Both the position numbers and the translations under genes were made by a program. DNA of 64,000 bases. It comes from Niveispirillum irakense DSM 11586 (GTDB lineage Bacteria > Pseudomonadota > Alphaproteobacteria > Azospirillales > Azospirillaceae). The stretch is from positions 227,809 to 291,808 of the forward strand of contig NZ_KE386935.1 in the NCBI RefSeq assembly GCF_000429645.1, given 5' to 3'. Shown here piece after piece: positions 1 to 6,267 of the stretch (position 1 is the stretch's first letter; the number at the start of each line of letters is the position of its first letter). The notes under the pieces are model-generated. The model saw only the letters and a program-made list of their open reading frames with translations. It searched no databases and had not been told where the DNA came from.

Positions 1-334
1 CCGCCGCCGGCTGCATGTCAATGCCAGCGGCCTGTACCGCCTTCAACAGCCCCTGTGCCACCGTGGCATTGCCGCGGAACGGCGTGGTGGGCAGACCCAT
101 ATCGCCATAGGGCGTGAAGCTGTCAGCCGTGCCAATAGCCAGCGGCTTGGGCTTCCTGATTTCAAAATTGTTCAGATGATCACTGGTCAGCACGATGATC
201 AGTTCGGGATCGGCGGCGCGCAGGCGGCGGCCAATCTCCTTCATCCCCTCGAACACCCGCTCCGATGGCTCGGCCAGCCCTTCGGGCGTGCCCAGGACAT
301 GCGACATGGCATAAGTGCCGACAATCCTGCCCAT
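1..334 (-). CDS. Class III extradiol dioxygenase, LigB/CarBb-like catalytic subunit (partial)
   Basis: This is the N-terminal 111 codons of a LigB-type (beta) subunit of a class III ring-cleaving dioxygenase; the C-terminus is beyond the left window edge. The family opens catechol-type rings with O2 at a non-haem Fe(II). His12 (in AMSHVLG) and His53 (in LTSDHLN) sit where LigB carries iron-ligand histidines. The ATG has GGAGGTGA just upstream. It follows the small LigA-like gene by 4 bp and is the last visible gene of a leftward operon with a hydrolase. Cleavage of a dihydroxylated aromatic is therefore well supported, but the substrate is inferred. The closest family I recall is CarBb of carbazole degraders; protocatechuate or gallate dioxygenase relatives are alternatives. 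Confidence 0.8.
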   Translation of the reverse strand, partial: MGRIVGTYAMSHVLGTPEGLAEPSERVFEGMKEIGRRLRAADPELIIVLTSDHLNNFEIRKPKPLAIGTADSFTPYGDMGLPTTPFRGNATVAQGLLKAVQAAGIDMQPAA

Positions 335-338
335 GACC

Positions 339-611
339 TCACCTCCGGTCGAAATAATGGCTGATGGCGAAGAAGGGCATGGTCGGCCGGCCCGACCAGA
401 TCAGCCATTTCACCACCATGTTGGGATGGATGCCCAGCGCCGACAGTTCATCCCGGCTGCCGCTGCGCAGGGTCGGGCGTACCGTTTCCGGCACGCCGAA
501 CCGGTCGAACAGGGCGTCCGGCCCGCTTTTCACCAAGGGCCGATCGGCGGGGGAACGGATCAGATGCTCGATCAGTTCATGCACGCCGGGCGGCGCTTCA
601 CGGGCCAGCAT
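339..611 (-). CDS. Extradiol dioxygenase small subunit, LigA/CarBa-like
   Basis: This 90-residue protein is an alpha (LigA-type) subunit that would cap the active site of the LigB-like partner encoded 4 bp downstream. The family is small and helical, and the length fits CarBa. The start is set at ATG 611, which falls 1 base after the TGA of the upstream hydrolase gene with GAGG inside the junction; a longer reading to 671 would run deep into the hydrolase gene. The C-terminal half (NMVVKWLIWSGRPTMPFF) has the hydrophobic helix expected of this subunit. Tight spacing implies translational coupling. Confidence is high for the family and moderate for the carbazole-type assignment. Confidence 0.78.
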   Translation of the reverse strand: MLAREAPPGVHELIEHLIRSPADRPLVKSGPDALFDRFGVPETVRPTLRSGSRDELSALGIHPNMVVKWLIWSGRPTMPFFAISHYFDRR

Positions 612-612
612 C

Positions 613-1434
613 TCAAACCTCCAGATCCAGGAAATGATCGACGGCGGCGCAGAAATCAGCCTGCGCCTCAATCATCGCCCAATGGCCACAGTTCGGCACG
701 ATATAGCCCCAGCTATTCTCGAACAGATCCAGGAACCGGTAGGCGCGGGCCAGGGTGGAGACGCCATCCTGCTTGCCATTGACCACCAGCACCGGATGCT
801 TGATCGACCGCAGATCATCCTCGGCGAAATTCAGCGTGCCCTTGCGGGTCCAGCCATTGATGGCGGCCAGGGCAGCACGGGCTTCCGGGGGATCGACGAT
901 ATCGTAGCGGTACTGCACCATCTCGTCCGACGGAACGAATCCGGGGGCCGTCAACCCGCCGATCACACGGCGCATGCCGTCCAGGGTGAAATCATAATTG
1001 AGATTATGCAGCAGATGGGCCGAGGGCTTTTCCGGGATCGGCAGGCCGGCACTGCCCATCAGCACCAGCTTGGAGACCCGGTCCGGATCGGCCAGCGTAA
1101 CGCTGATCGCCGTGGCACCCCCCATGGAATTGCCGACCAGGGCGGCCTTCTCAATCCCCATTGCCTTCAGGAAAGCCAGCAGGTGGCGGCCGCGGCCGGG
1201 CTGGTCATATTCATAGGCTTCCGGCGACGGCTTGTCGGTCTTGCCAAAACCGATCATGTCCGGCGCGATGACGCGGAAGCGCTTGGCAAAATGCGGGATG
1301 CAATCCTTCCAGTTGCCCCAGCTATCCGCCCCGGCCCCGCCGCCATGTACCAGCACCAGCACGGGGCCGGACCCGGATTCCAGATAATGGGTGCGGATGC
1401 CATCCGCGTCGATGAAGTTTGAAGTGATGGTCAT
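613..1434 (-). CDS. Alpha/beta hydrolase, meta-cleavage product hydrolase (CarC/MhpC/BphD type)
   Basis: This 273-residue alpha/beta hydrolase should split the vinylogous 1,5-diketone formed by ring cleavage into a carboxylic acid and a hydroxypentadienoate. The oxyanion-hole segment HGGGAGA lies near residue 30, the nucleophile is Ser103 in GNSMGG, the acid is Asp223 (NGKQDG) and the base is His251 (CGHWAMIE). The stretches YDFTLDGM, FLDL, SWGYI and CGHWAMIE recall CarC of carbazole degraders closely. An AAAGGATC ribosome site precedes the ATG. It lies directly upstream of the LigA/LigB-like pair, as expected for one pathway. A palindromic repeat of about 84 bp separates it from the Rieske oxygenase gene. 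MhpC- or BphD-like activity on another ring-fission product remains possible. Confidence 0.85.
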   Translation of the reverse strand: MTITSNFIDADGIRTHYLESGSGPVLVLVHGGGAGADSWGNWKDCIPHFAKRFRVIAPDMIGFGKTDKPSPEAYEYDQPGRGRHLLAFLKAMGIEKAALVGNSMGGATAISVTLADPDRVSKLVLMGSAGLPIPEKPSAHLLHNLNYDFTLDGMRRVIGGLTAPGFVPSDEMVQYRYDIVDPPEARAALAAINGWTRKGTLNFAEDDLRSIKHPVLVVNGKQDGVSTLARAYRFLDLFENSWGYIVPNCGHWAMIEAQADFCAAVDHFLDLEV

Positions 1435-1476
1435 GGGGGTGATCCTTTGGGGGCGGGGGGCTTAACGTTGCACTTT

Positions 1477-1560
1477 CCGTCACCCCGGCGCAGGCCGGGG
1501 TCCAGACTGCCAATCGCTTCGCCCTACGAAACTGGACCCCGGCCTGCGCCGGGGTGACGG
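1477..1560. repeat. Palindromic repeat element copy 1 (29-bp perfect arms)
   Basis: Arms at 1477-1505 and 1532-1560 are perfect reverse complements over 29 bp (core CACCCCGGCGCAGGCCGGGG) around a 26-nt loop. A second copy at 63484-63567 has identical arms, and its loop matches this loop in reverse orientation over much of its length. It lies between the Rieske oxygenase gene and the hydrolase gene of a leftward operon, so it could form a strong RNA hairpin there. Confidence 0.9.
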
Positions 1561-1594
1561 CAGAGAGGAAGGGCGCCTATCGGCGCCCCCCTCC

Positions 1595-2764
1595 TCAGCG
1601 CAGATGCGCGGGCGTCTGGATGCCGCGGCCGTGGCGGGCGGCCAGGCGGCGCCATTCCAGGATGGTTACATCCGGCTCGCACAGCATCTCGTCCACCCAG
1701 CCGAAATCATCGGCGTAGAAGGGTTCCGTCACCTCGCGCGCCCAGATGTCATCACCGTTGAACCCATCCAGCCCGTGCGGCTTCCAGACAGATTCGAACT
1801 CCCCGGCGAAGGTCAGCTTATCCTCTTCCGACGCGACCGGGCAGCCGATGGTCTGGACGTAAAGATGCGTCTTGTCATCCATCGGCACATACCATTCAAA
1901 CTGGGTCAGGCCGGGACCGGGGAATTCCGCGACCTTCAGCACACCCGGCAGCCAGATGGAAGTGCCGACCGAAGCCGAGGTACCGGAGACGTTGGGCGTG
2001 CGCGGCCCGCGCACCACGACACGGCCATCAATCACGCCTTCCCACACCGGATGGTGCTGGGCGAAATCGTCGATCACACCCTTGGGCCCATCGGCCTCTT
2101 CCACCAGTTCCACCGCCCCCGGCAACGGCGTGTGGCCGATGGGGAAGTTGAAATGCCGGTAGTGACGCAGCGTCGTGTCCTTGTGAATGAAGATATGCAG
2201 GCTGTCGAAGCCGTTCTCCGCGCCCAGTCGCCAGTTGGAGTTCACGACCCGGTGCTTGCCCAGCACCATGATATCCTCATCCAAAAAGCCCGGCGGCACA
2301 TCCTGGGCCAGCGGCGGCGGGGGATTATCCTCATCCGTATCACCGACAAAGACGAAGACCAGACCCTTTGCCTCCTCCACCGGATAGGAGACGATCTTGC
2401 GCCGGCCGATCAGGCGGCTGTCCGGCACGGCCAGGATATTGACCAGTTCCCCGGTCTGGAAACGGTAGGTATAGCCGTGATACCAGCAGGTGATCGTGTC
2501 CTTGGTATAGCAATCGGGCTTGCGCGACAGCGGCACGCCGCGATGCAGACACCGGTCGCGGATCGCATAGACCTTACCGTCGATCCGCTTCAGCAGAAGC
2601 TGCTCGCCCAGCACCTTGACGATCTCGATCTGGCCTTCGTCGATCTCCTTGGAGAAGCGGACCGGGTACCAATGGTTCCGGAAACCCATCTTGGCTTCCA
2701 CATACCCACCCCAATCACCCACGGCCTTGGCAACGTCCGGGTTCACCAGATTCTCATCCGTCAT
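1595..2764 (-). CDS. Rieske non-haem iron oxygenase, terminal oxygenase alpha subunit (CarAa-like)
   Basis: This 389-residue protein is a ring-hydroxylating dioxygenase terminal component that would insert O2 into an aromatic ring using electrons from a reductase. The Rieske [2Fe-2S] ligands are Cys72/His74 (CLHRG) and Cys93/His96 (CWYHG). The catalytic half carries SNWRLGAENGFDSLHIFIHK, the region of the mononuclear iron site. Several blocks (GFRNHWYPV near the start, FEWYVPMDDKTH, WKPHGLDGFNGDDIWARE, GIQTPAHL at the end) match carbazole 1,9a-dioxygenase CarAa as I recall it, and the length fits. The start is ATG 2764; a start 24 bp upstream is possible. No beta subunit is present, consistent with the homotrimeric CarAa type. 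A palindromic operator candidate lies 33 bp upstream. Confidence 0.85.
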   Translation of the reverse strand: MTDENLVNPDVAKAVGDWGGYVEAKMGFRNHWYPVRFSKEIDEGQIEIVKVLGEQLLLKRIDGKVYAIRDRCLHRGVPLSRKPDCYTKDTITCWYHGYTYRFQTGELVNILAVPDSRLIGRRKIVSYPVEEAKGLVFVFVGDTDEDNPPPPLAQDVPPGFLDEDIMVLGKHRVVNSNWRLGAENGFDSLHIFIHKDTTLRHYRHFNFPIGHTPLPGAVELVEEADGPKGVIDDFAQHHPVWEGVIDGRVVVRGPRTPNVSGTSASVGTSIWLPGVLKVAEFPGPGLTQFEWYVPMDDKTHLYVQTIGCPVASEEDKLTFAGEFESVWKPHGLDGFNGDDIWAREVTEPFYADDFGWVDEMLCEPDVTILEWRRLAARHGRGIQTPAHLR

Positions 2765-2796
2765 GTCGCGTCCCTGCTGCTGGATCATACTTTGTG

Positions 2797-2813
2797 TGAT
2801 TGTATGACAAACA
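2797..2813. promoter_or_regulatory. Operator candidate upstream of the Rieske oxygenase gene
   Basis: TGATTGTATGACAAACA is an imperfect inverted repeat (TGATTGT / ACAAACA about ATG). It differs by one base from the reverse complement of the site at 3662-3680. It sits 33 bp upstream of the oxygenase start in an AT-rich patch. Its resemblance to FCD-GntR operators is inference. Confidence 0.55.
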
Positions 2814-2842
2814 TTTTGTAATGCAATGCTTGTGTTGGAAAA

Positions 2843-3652
2843 TCATGCGCTCAGGCTGAAACCCACGCGGCCAATCCCGTCGATGCTGGCTTCCACCCGG
2901 TCGCCGGCCTGGACGCCAACCATGGGACCCAGGGCGCCGGACAGGATCAGTTCGCCGGCGCGCAGCGGTTCCCCAAAACTGGCGGCACGGCGGGCCAGCC
3001 AGGCGACGGCATTCAGCGGGCCGCCCAGACAGTCCCGTCCCCGCCCGGTGGAAACCACCTTGCCGTTGACCGACAAAGACATGGCGCACTCCACCAGATC
3101 CAGCCCGTCCAGCCGGCGCGCCGGGCCGCCCAGCGCCAGCAAGCCGGAAGAAGCATTGTCGGCAATGGTATCGACGATGCGGATGTCCCAGCCGGCGATG
3201 CGGCTGCCCACAATTTCAATGGAAGGCAGCACCCAGTCGATGGCGCGCACGACATCGGCGACACTCGCATCGTGATAAGGCAGATCTTCCTTCAGCAGGA
3301 AGGCGATCTCCGCCTCCACGCGCGGCTGCTGCAGGCGGGAAAACGGCACCTCGTCGCCATCGCCATAGACCATGTCAGCGAAGAGATAGCCGTAATCCGG
3401 CTCCCCCACCCCAAGCTGAGCCTGCACCGCCTTGTTGGTCAGCCCGATCTTGCGCCCCACCGGCCGGCGCCCGGTAGCCTGCCATTCAGCGACCTGTATC
3501 TGCTGGATGGCATAGGCGCTGGCCACGTCACCGGCGGCAAAATGCTCCCGGATAGGGGCAATCGCGCCGCTGTTATAGGCCGACAGAAGCGCACCGGCCA
3601 TCTGCCTGATCTTGTCCTGATGTTCGCTCAATTCCCTGTCCTCCTGTTTCAT
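2843..3652 (-). CDS. 2-hydroxypenta-2,4-dienoate (2-keto-4-pentenoate) hydratase, MhpD/CarD family
   Basis: This 269-residue protein belongs to the metal-dependent hydratase/FAH-like family that adds water to 2-hydroxypenta-2,4-dienoate to give 4-hydroxy-2-oxovalerate in lower meta-cleavage pathways. Family hallmarks are VGRKIGLTNKAVQAQLGV near residue 65, the acidic EAEIAFLL, NASSGLLALGG, GGPLNAVAWLA and the ILSGALGPMVGV finish. It is the first gene of the leftward set and overlaps no neighbour; 78 bp separate it from the oxygenase gene. A perfect palindrome just upstream probably controls both it and the divergent reductase. The following aldolase and dehydrogenase are not in the window, so the lower pathway is incomplete here. 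2-Oxo-hepta-enedioate hydratases are close relatives and cannot be excluded. Confidence 0.85.
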   Translation of the reverse strand: MKQEDRELSEHQDKIRQMAGALLSAYNSGAIAPIREHFAAGDVASAYAIQQIQVAEWQATGRRPVGRKIGLTNKAVQAQLGVGEPDYGYLFADMVYGDGDEVPFSRLQQPRVEAEIAFLLKEDLPYHDASVADVVRAIDWVLPSIEIVGSRIAGWDIRIVDTIADNASSGLLALGGPARRLDGLDLVECAMSLSVNGKVVSTGRGRDCLGGPLNAVAWLARRAASFGEPLRAGELILSGALGPMVGVQAGDRVEASIDGIGRVGFSLSA

Positions 3653-3661
3653 TCATGTTAT

Positions 3662-3680
3662 ATGATTGTCATACAATCAT
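3662..3680. promoter_or_regulatory. Perfect palindromic operator between hydratase and reductase genes
   Basis: ATGATTGT, CAT, ACAATCAT forms a perfect 8-bp inverted repeat 9 bp upstream of the hydratase start and 25 bp upstream of the reductase ATG. Its reverse strand contains TGATTGTATGACAATCA, one mismatch from the site upstream of the oxygenase gene. A shared regulator is inferred; the GntR protein at 12052 is the nearest candidate. Confidence 0.65.
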
Positions 3681-3704
3681 GCAAGCTAACGGTTGGGTGA
3701 CGGC

Positions 3705-4712
3705 ATGTTCAAGGCGACCTTCCTTTTCCAGGACGGGGGTGAAGTGGCGGTGGATGTGGCGCCGGATCAGACGGTGCTGGAGGCGGCAATCGCCGTGGAT
3801 GCCCCGGTCCGCCATGATTGCTGTTCCGGCAGTTGCGGCACCTGCATCGCGGAACGGCTGGACGGGGATGCCACGCTGGAAGCGGGGGACATGGCCCTGC
3901 CGCTGACCCCGTCGGAACTGGCCGGCGGCCTGATGCCGACCTGCCTGACCCGGCTGGCGGGTGACACCCGCTTCCGCCTGCCCTATCCGCTGCATCCGGC
4001 AGCCCCGGAGCCGGCGCGCCATGCCGCCCATCTTCTGTCCGTCACCGCGGCCAGCCCCACGGTGCATCGCCTGCTGCTGGAGGTGGAGACGCCGGAGGAT
4101 TTCGATTTCCGGCCCGGCCAGTATCTGCGCATCCGCCCGCCGGGGCTGCGGGCCGTACGCGCCTATTCCATCGCCAGCCGGCCTGCCGATTTGCCGCTGG
4201 TGGAACTGCTGGTACGCCATGTGCCGGGCGGCCAGATGTCGGAATGGCTGCGTGAAAAGGCCCAGCCGGGTGACCGGGTGGCCCTGCACGGGCCGCTCGG
4301 CTCCTTTGCCTATGATGATCGCGCTGCCGCCCATCTGTTCATTGCCGGTGGCACCGGGTTGGCACCTGTCCTGTCCATGATCCGCAGCCGCAGCGATGAC
4401 AGCCCGGCCCTGCTGTGCTTTGGCTGCAGCAAGCCGGAGGATCTGTTTTATCTGGCGGAGTTGCGGGAACTGGCGGCCACGCATCCGAACCTGTCTGTCC
4501 GCGTGGCCCTGTTCGACACGGGCGGTGGTGCGGTGCCGGAAGGGGTGGCGCAGGGCACCGCCCTTTCCGTTCTGACCGACGCCGATCTGGTACCGGGCAC
4601 GACCGCTTATCTCTGCGGCCCGCCGGGCATGATCAATGCCGCCAGCCAGTTCCTCGCCGGCAACGGCCTGCCCCTCTCCGCCATCCGGGCCGAGCGGTTC
4701 CTGCCAAGCTGA
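3705..4712 (+). CDS. NADH:ferredoxin reductase component with plant-type [2Fe-2S] domain (CarAd/BenC-like)
   Basis: This 335-residue electron-transfer flavoprotein would pass electrons from NAD(P)H through FAD and a [2Fe-2S] cluster to the Rieske oxygenase. The N-terminal ferredoxin domain has the plant-type cysteine pattern CCSGSCGTC followed by a fourth Cys in PTCLT. The FAD site is RAYSIAS, the nicotinamide part is GGTGLAPVLSMI, and the C-terminus has CGPPGMI. It is transcribed divergently from the hydratase. No separate Rieske ferredoxin gene (CarAc) is visible, so this protein may reduce the oxygenase directly. The start is ATG 3705; an in-frame TTG at 3693 is an alternative. A strong terminator follows. 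Confidence 0.88.
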   Translation: MFKATFLFQDGGEVAVDVAPDQTVLEAAIAVDAPVRHDCCSGSCGTCIAERLDGDATLEAGDMALPLTPSELAGGLMPTCLTRLAGDTRFRLPYPLHPAAPEPARHAAHLLSVTAASPTVHRLLLEVETPEDFDFRPGQYLRIRPPGLRAVRAYSIASRPADLPLVELLVRHVPGGQMSEWLREKAQPGDRVALHGPLGSFAYDDRAAAHLFIAGGTGLAPVLSMIRSRSDDSPALLCFGCSKPEDLFYLAELRELAATHPNLSVRVALFDTGGGAVPEGVAQGTALSVLTDADLVPGTTAYLCGPPGMINAASQFLAGNGLPLSAIRAERFLPS

Positions 4713-4739
4713 CGGCGGGGACACGGGAAAGGCCAATAG

Positions 4740-4771
4740 AAAAGCCGGGAGGAACCACCCTCCCGGCTTTT
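4740..4771. terminator. Bidirectional terminator between reductase and MFS genes
   Basis: AAAAGCCGGGAGG and CCTCCCGGCTTTT form a perfect 13-bp stem with a 6-nt loop, with T runs on both strands. It lies between two convergent genes. Confidence 0.9.
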
Positions 4772-4806
4772 CTTATCTCGATAACAGGTGTGGCGATGAT
4801 CGGCTG

Positions 4807-6102
4807 TCACGTCACCGAGAGCGGGGCGCCACGGCGCTTTTCCGCATAGGGGCGCAGCAGCGTGACAAGCACAATCGCCATCAGACAGATCGGCACCCCC
4901 AAGGCCAGCATGGAATTGTAAGAGCCGGTCTTATCGAAGACGAAGCCGAAAATGGCCGGCCCCAAACCCATGCCCATCATCACCGCCCCGAACAGCACGC
5001 CGAAAATCGCGGCGAAACTGCGCAAGCCGAAATAGCGGCTGGTGAGATAGGCCAGCATATCCACTTCCGCCCCCAGGCTTCCGCCCAGCAGCAAGGCCGC
5101 CACCAGGAATGCCCAGGTCGGCAGATCCATCGCCAGCACGCCCAGCCCAAGGGCGGAGAGCGAAAAGAAAATGAAAGCGATCAGCCTTGCATCATGCCGG
5201 TCGATCAGGAAACCGATCAACAGCCGCCCGCCAAAGGTCGCCAGACCGAAGATGGAGGCAATCTGGGCCGCATCACGGGTGGACAGGCCCCGATCCGTCA
5301 GCATGGGCACCAGATGCGGGATCAGCCCGTACAGCACGAAGGCCAGGCTGACAAAGATCGTCACCAGGCTCCAGAAATCGCGCCGGGTCAGCGCTTCGCG
5401 CAGCGTGTCGCCGGTTTGGGCGGCAGGCGTTACCGGCGTACCCGCCGCATCCAGGGCGGGCGGCAGGCCATCAGGGGTCAGCCCCATGGCAGCGGGGCTT
5501 TCCCGCAATAAAAACAGGATCATCGGCAGGGTCAGGCAGAGCATGATCAGCCCCAACCCGACATAGCCCGTGCGCCAGCCATGGCTGGTCACCAGCCATT
5601 CGGTGAGAACCGGCACATAGGCGAAGCCCAGACCGGTACCGCTACCGGCAATGCCGATGGCCAGCCCGCGCGACCGGTCGAACCAGGAAGCCAGGACGCG
5701 CATATAGGGTACGCTGTTCGACCCCACCGCCAGCGTGCCCATGACTATATAAACGGCAACGAACTGCCACAATGCCGTTACCAGAGGCAGGGACAGCAGA
5801 CACAGACCCATAATGATGATGGAAGGAATCAGCACCCGCCGCACCCCGAACCGGTCCACCAGCCGCCCTACGAAGGGCAGGGACAGGGCGGTGCAGATCA
5901 TCATGATGGATACGGCACTGCTGGTCTGGGCGCGGTCCCAGCCAAATTCCTGTTCCAGGGGGCCGATCATCAGCCCCAGGGAAGCCAGCCCGAAGGCGGC
6001 CGGGCCGGTGGAAATGCCCAACAGGCTGACCAGTACCACCACCCAGCCATAGAAAGGCCGCCGGGCGCCGGCTGCCCCGTCAACTCGCGTTTCACTGTTC
6101 AT
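4807..6102 (-). CDS. Major facilitator superfamily transporter (monocarboxylate/organic acid type)
   Basis: This 431-residue inner-membrane protein has about 12 hydrophobic segments and MFS signatures, including GRLVDRFGVRRVL after TM2 and SWFDRSRGLAIGIAGSGTGL before TM5, typical of the oxalate/formate and monocarboxylate carrier subfamily. It converges on the reductase gene and lies just downstream of the TonB receptor on the same strand, separated by 165 bp with a hairpin. In this context it probably imports the aromatic or organic acid released by the extracellular esterase or delivered through the TonB receptor. The substrate is not readable from sequence. The start ATG 6102 gives a short cytoplasmic N-terminus. 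Confidence 0.8.
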   Translation of the reverse strand: MNSETRVDGAAGARRPFYGWVVVLVSLLGISTGPAAFGLASLGLMIGPLEQEFGWDRAQTSSAVSIMMICTALSLPFVGRLVDRFGVRRVLIPSIIIMGLCLLSLPLVTALWQFVAVYIVMGTLAVGSNSVPYMRVLASWFDRSRGLAIGIAGSGTGLGFAYVPVLTEWLVTSHGWRTGYVGLGLIMLCLTLPMILFLLRESPAAMGLTPDGLPPALDAAGTPVTPAAQTGDTLREALTRRDFWSLVTIFVSLAFVLYGLIPHLVPMLTDRGLSTRDAAQIASIFGLATFGGRLLIGFLIDRHDARLIAFIFFSLSALGLGVLAMDLPTWAFLVAALLLGGSLGAEVDMLAYLTSRYFGLRSFAAIFGVLFGAVMMGMGLGPAIFGFVFDKTGSYNSMLALGVPICLMAIVLVTLLRPYAEKRRGAPLSVT

Positions 6103-6213
6103 CGCGTGTGCGCCCTTCTGCTTCCAGAATCCAATGATGAACCCGCAGAGCTGTTTGGCTTGCAGATTCCATGCCTATGTATGGCAGGCAGATAATTGGC
6201 AGAGGGGACGGAG

Positions 6214-6245
6214 CCTGTTTCCTCTCGAACCTGAAAGGAAACAGG
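6214..6245. terminator. Hairpin after the TonB receptor gene
   Basis: CCTGTTTCCT and AGGAAACAGG form a perfect 10-bp stem with a 12-nt loop, just downstream of the TonB receptor stop. There is no strong T run, so this is a weak terminator or a processing site before the MFS gene. Confidence 0.5.
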
Positions 6246-6267
6246 ACTTCCGCTTCCCCACTCTAGA

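Noticed and set aside
3693..3704. TTG as an earlier start for the reductase gene
   Set aside because: It adds only four residues outside the ferredoxin fold, and ATG 3705 fits the usual N-terminus.
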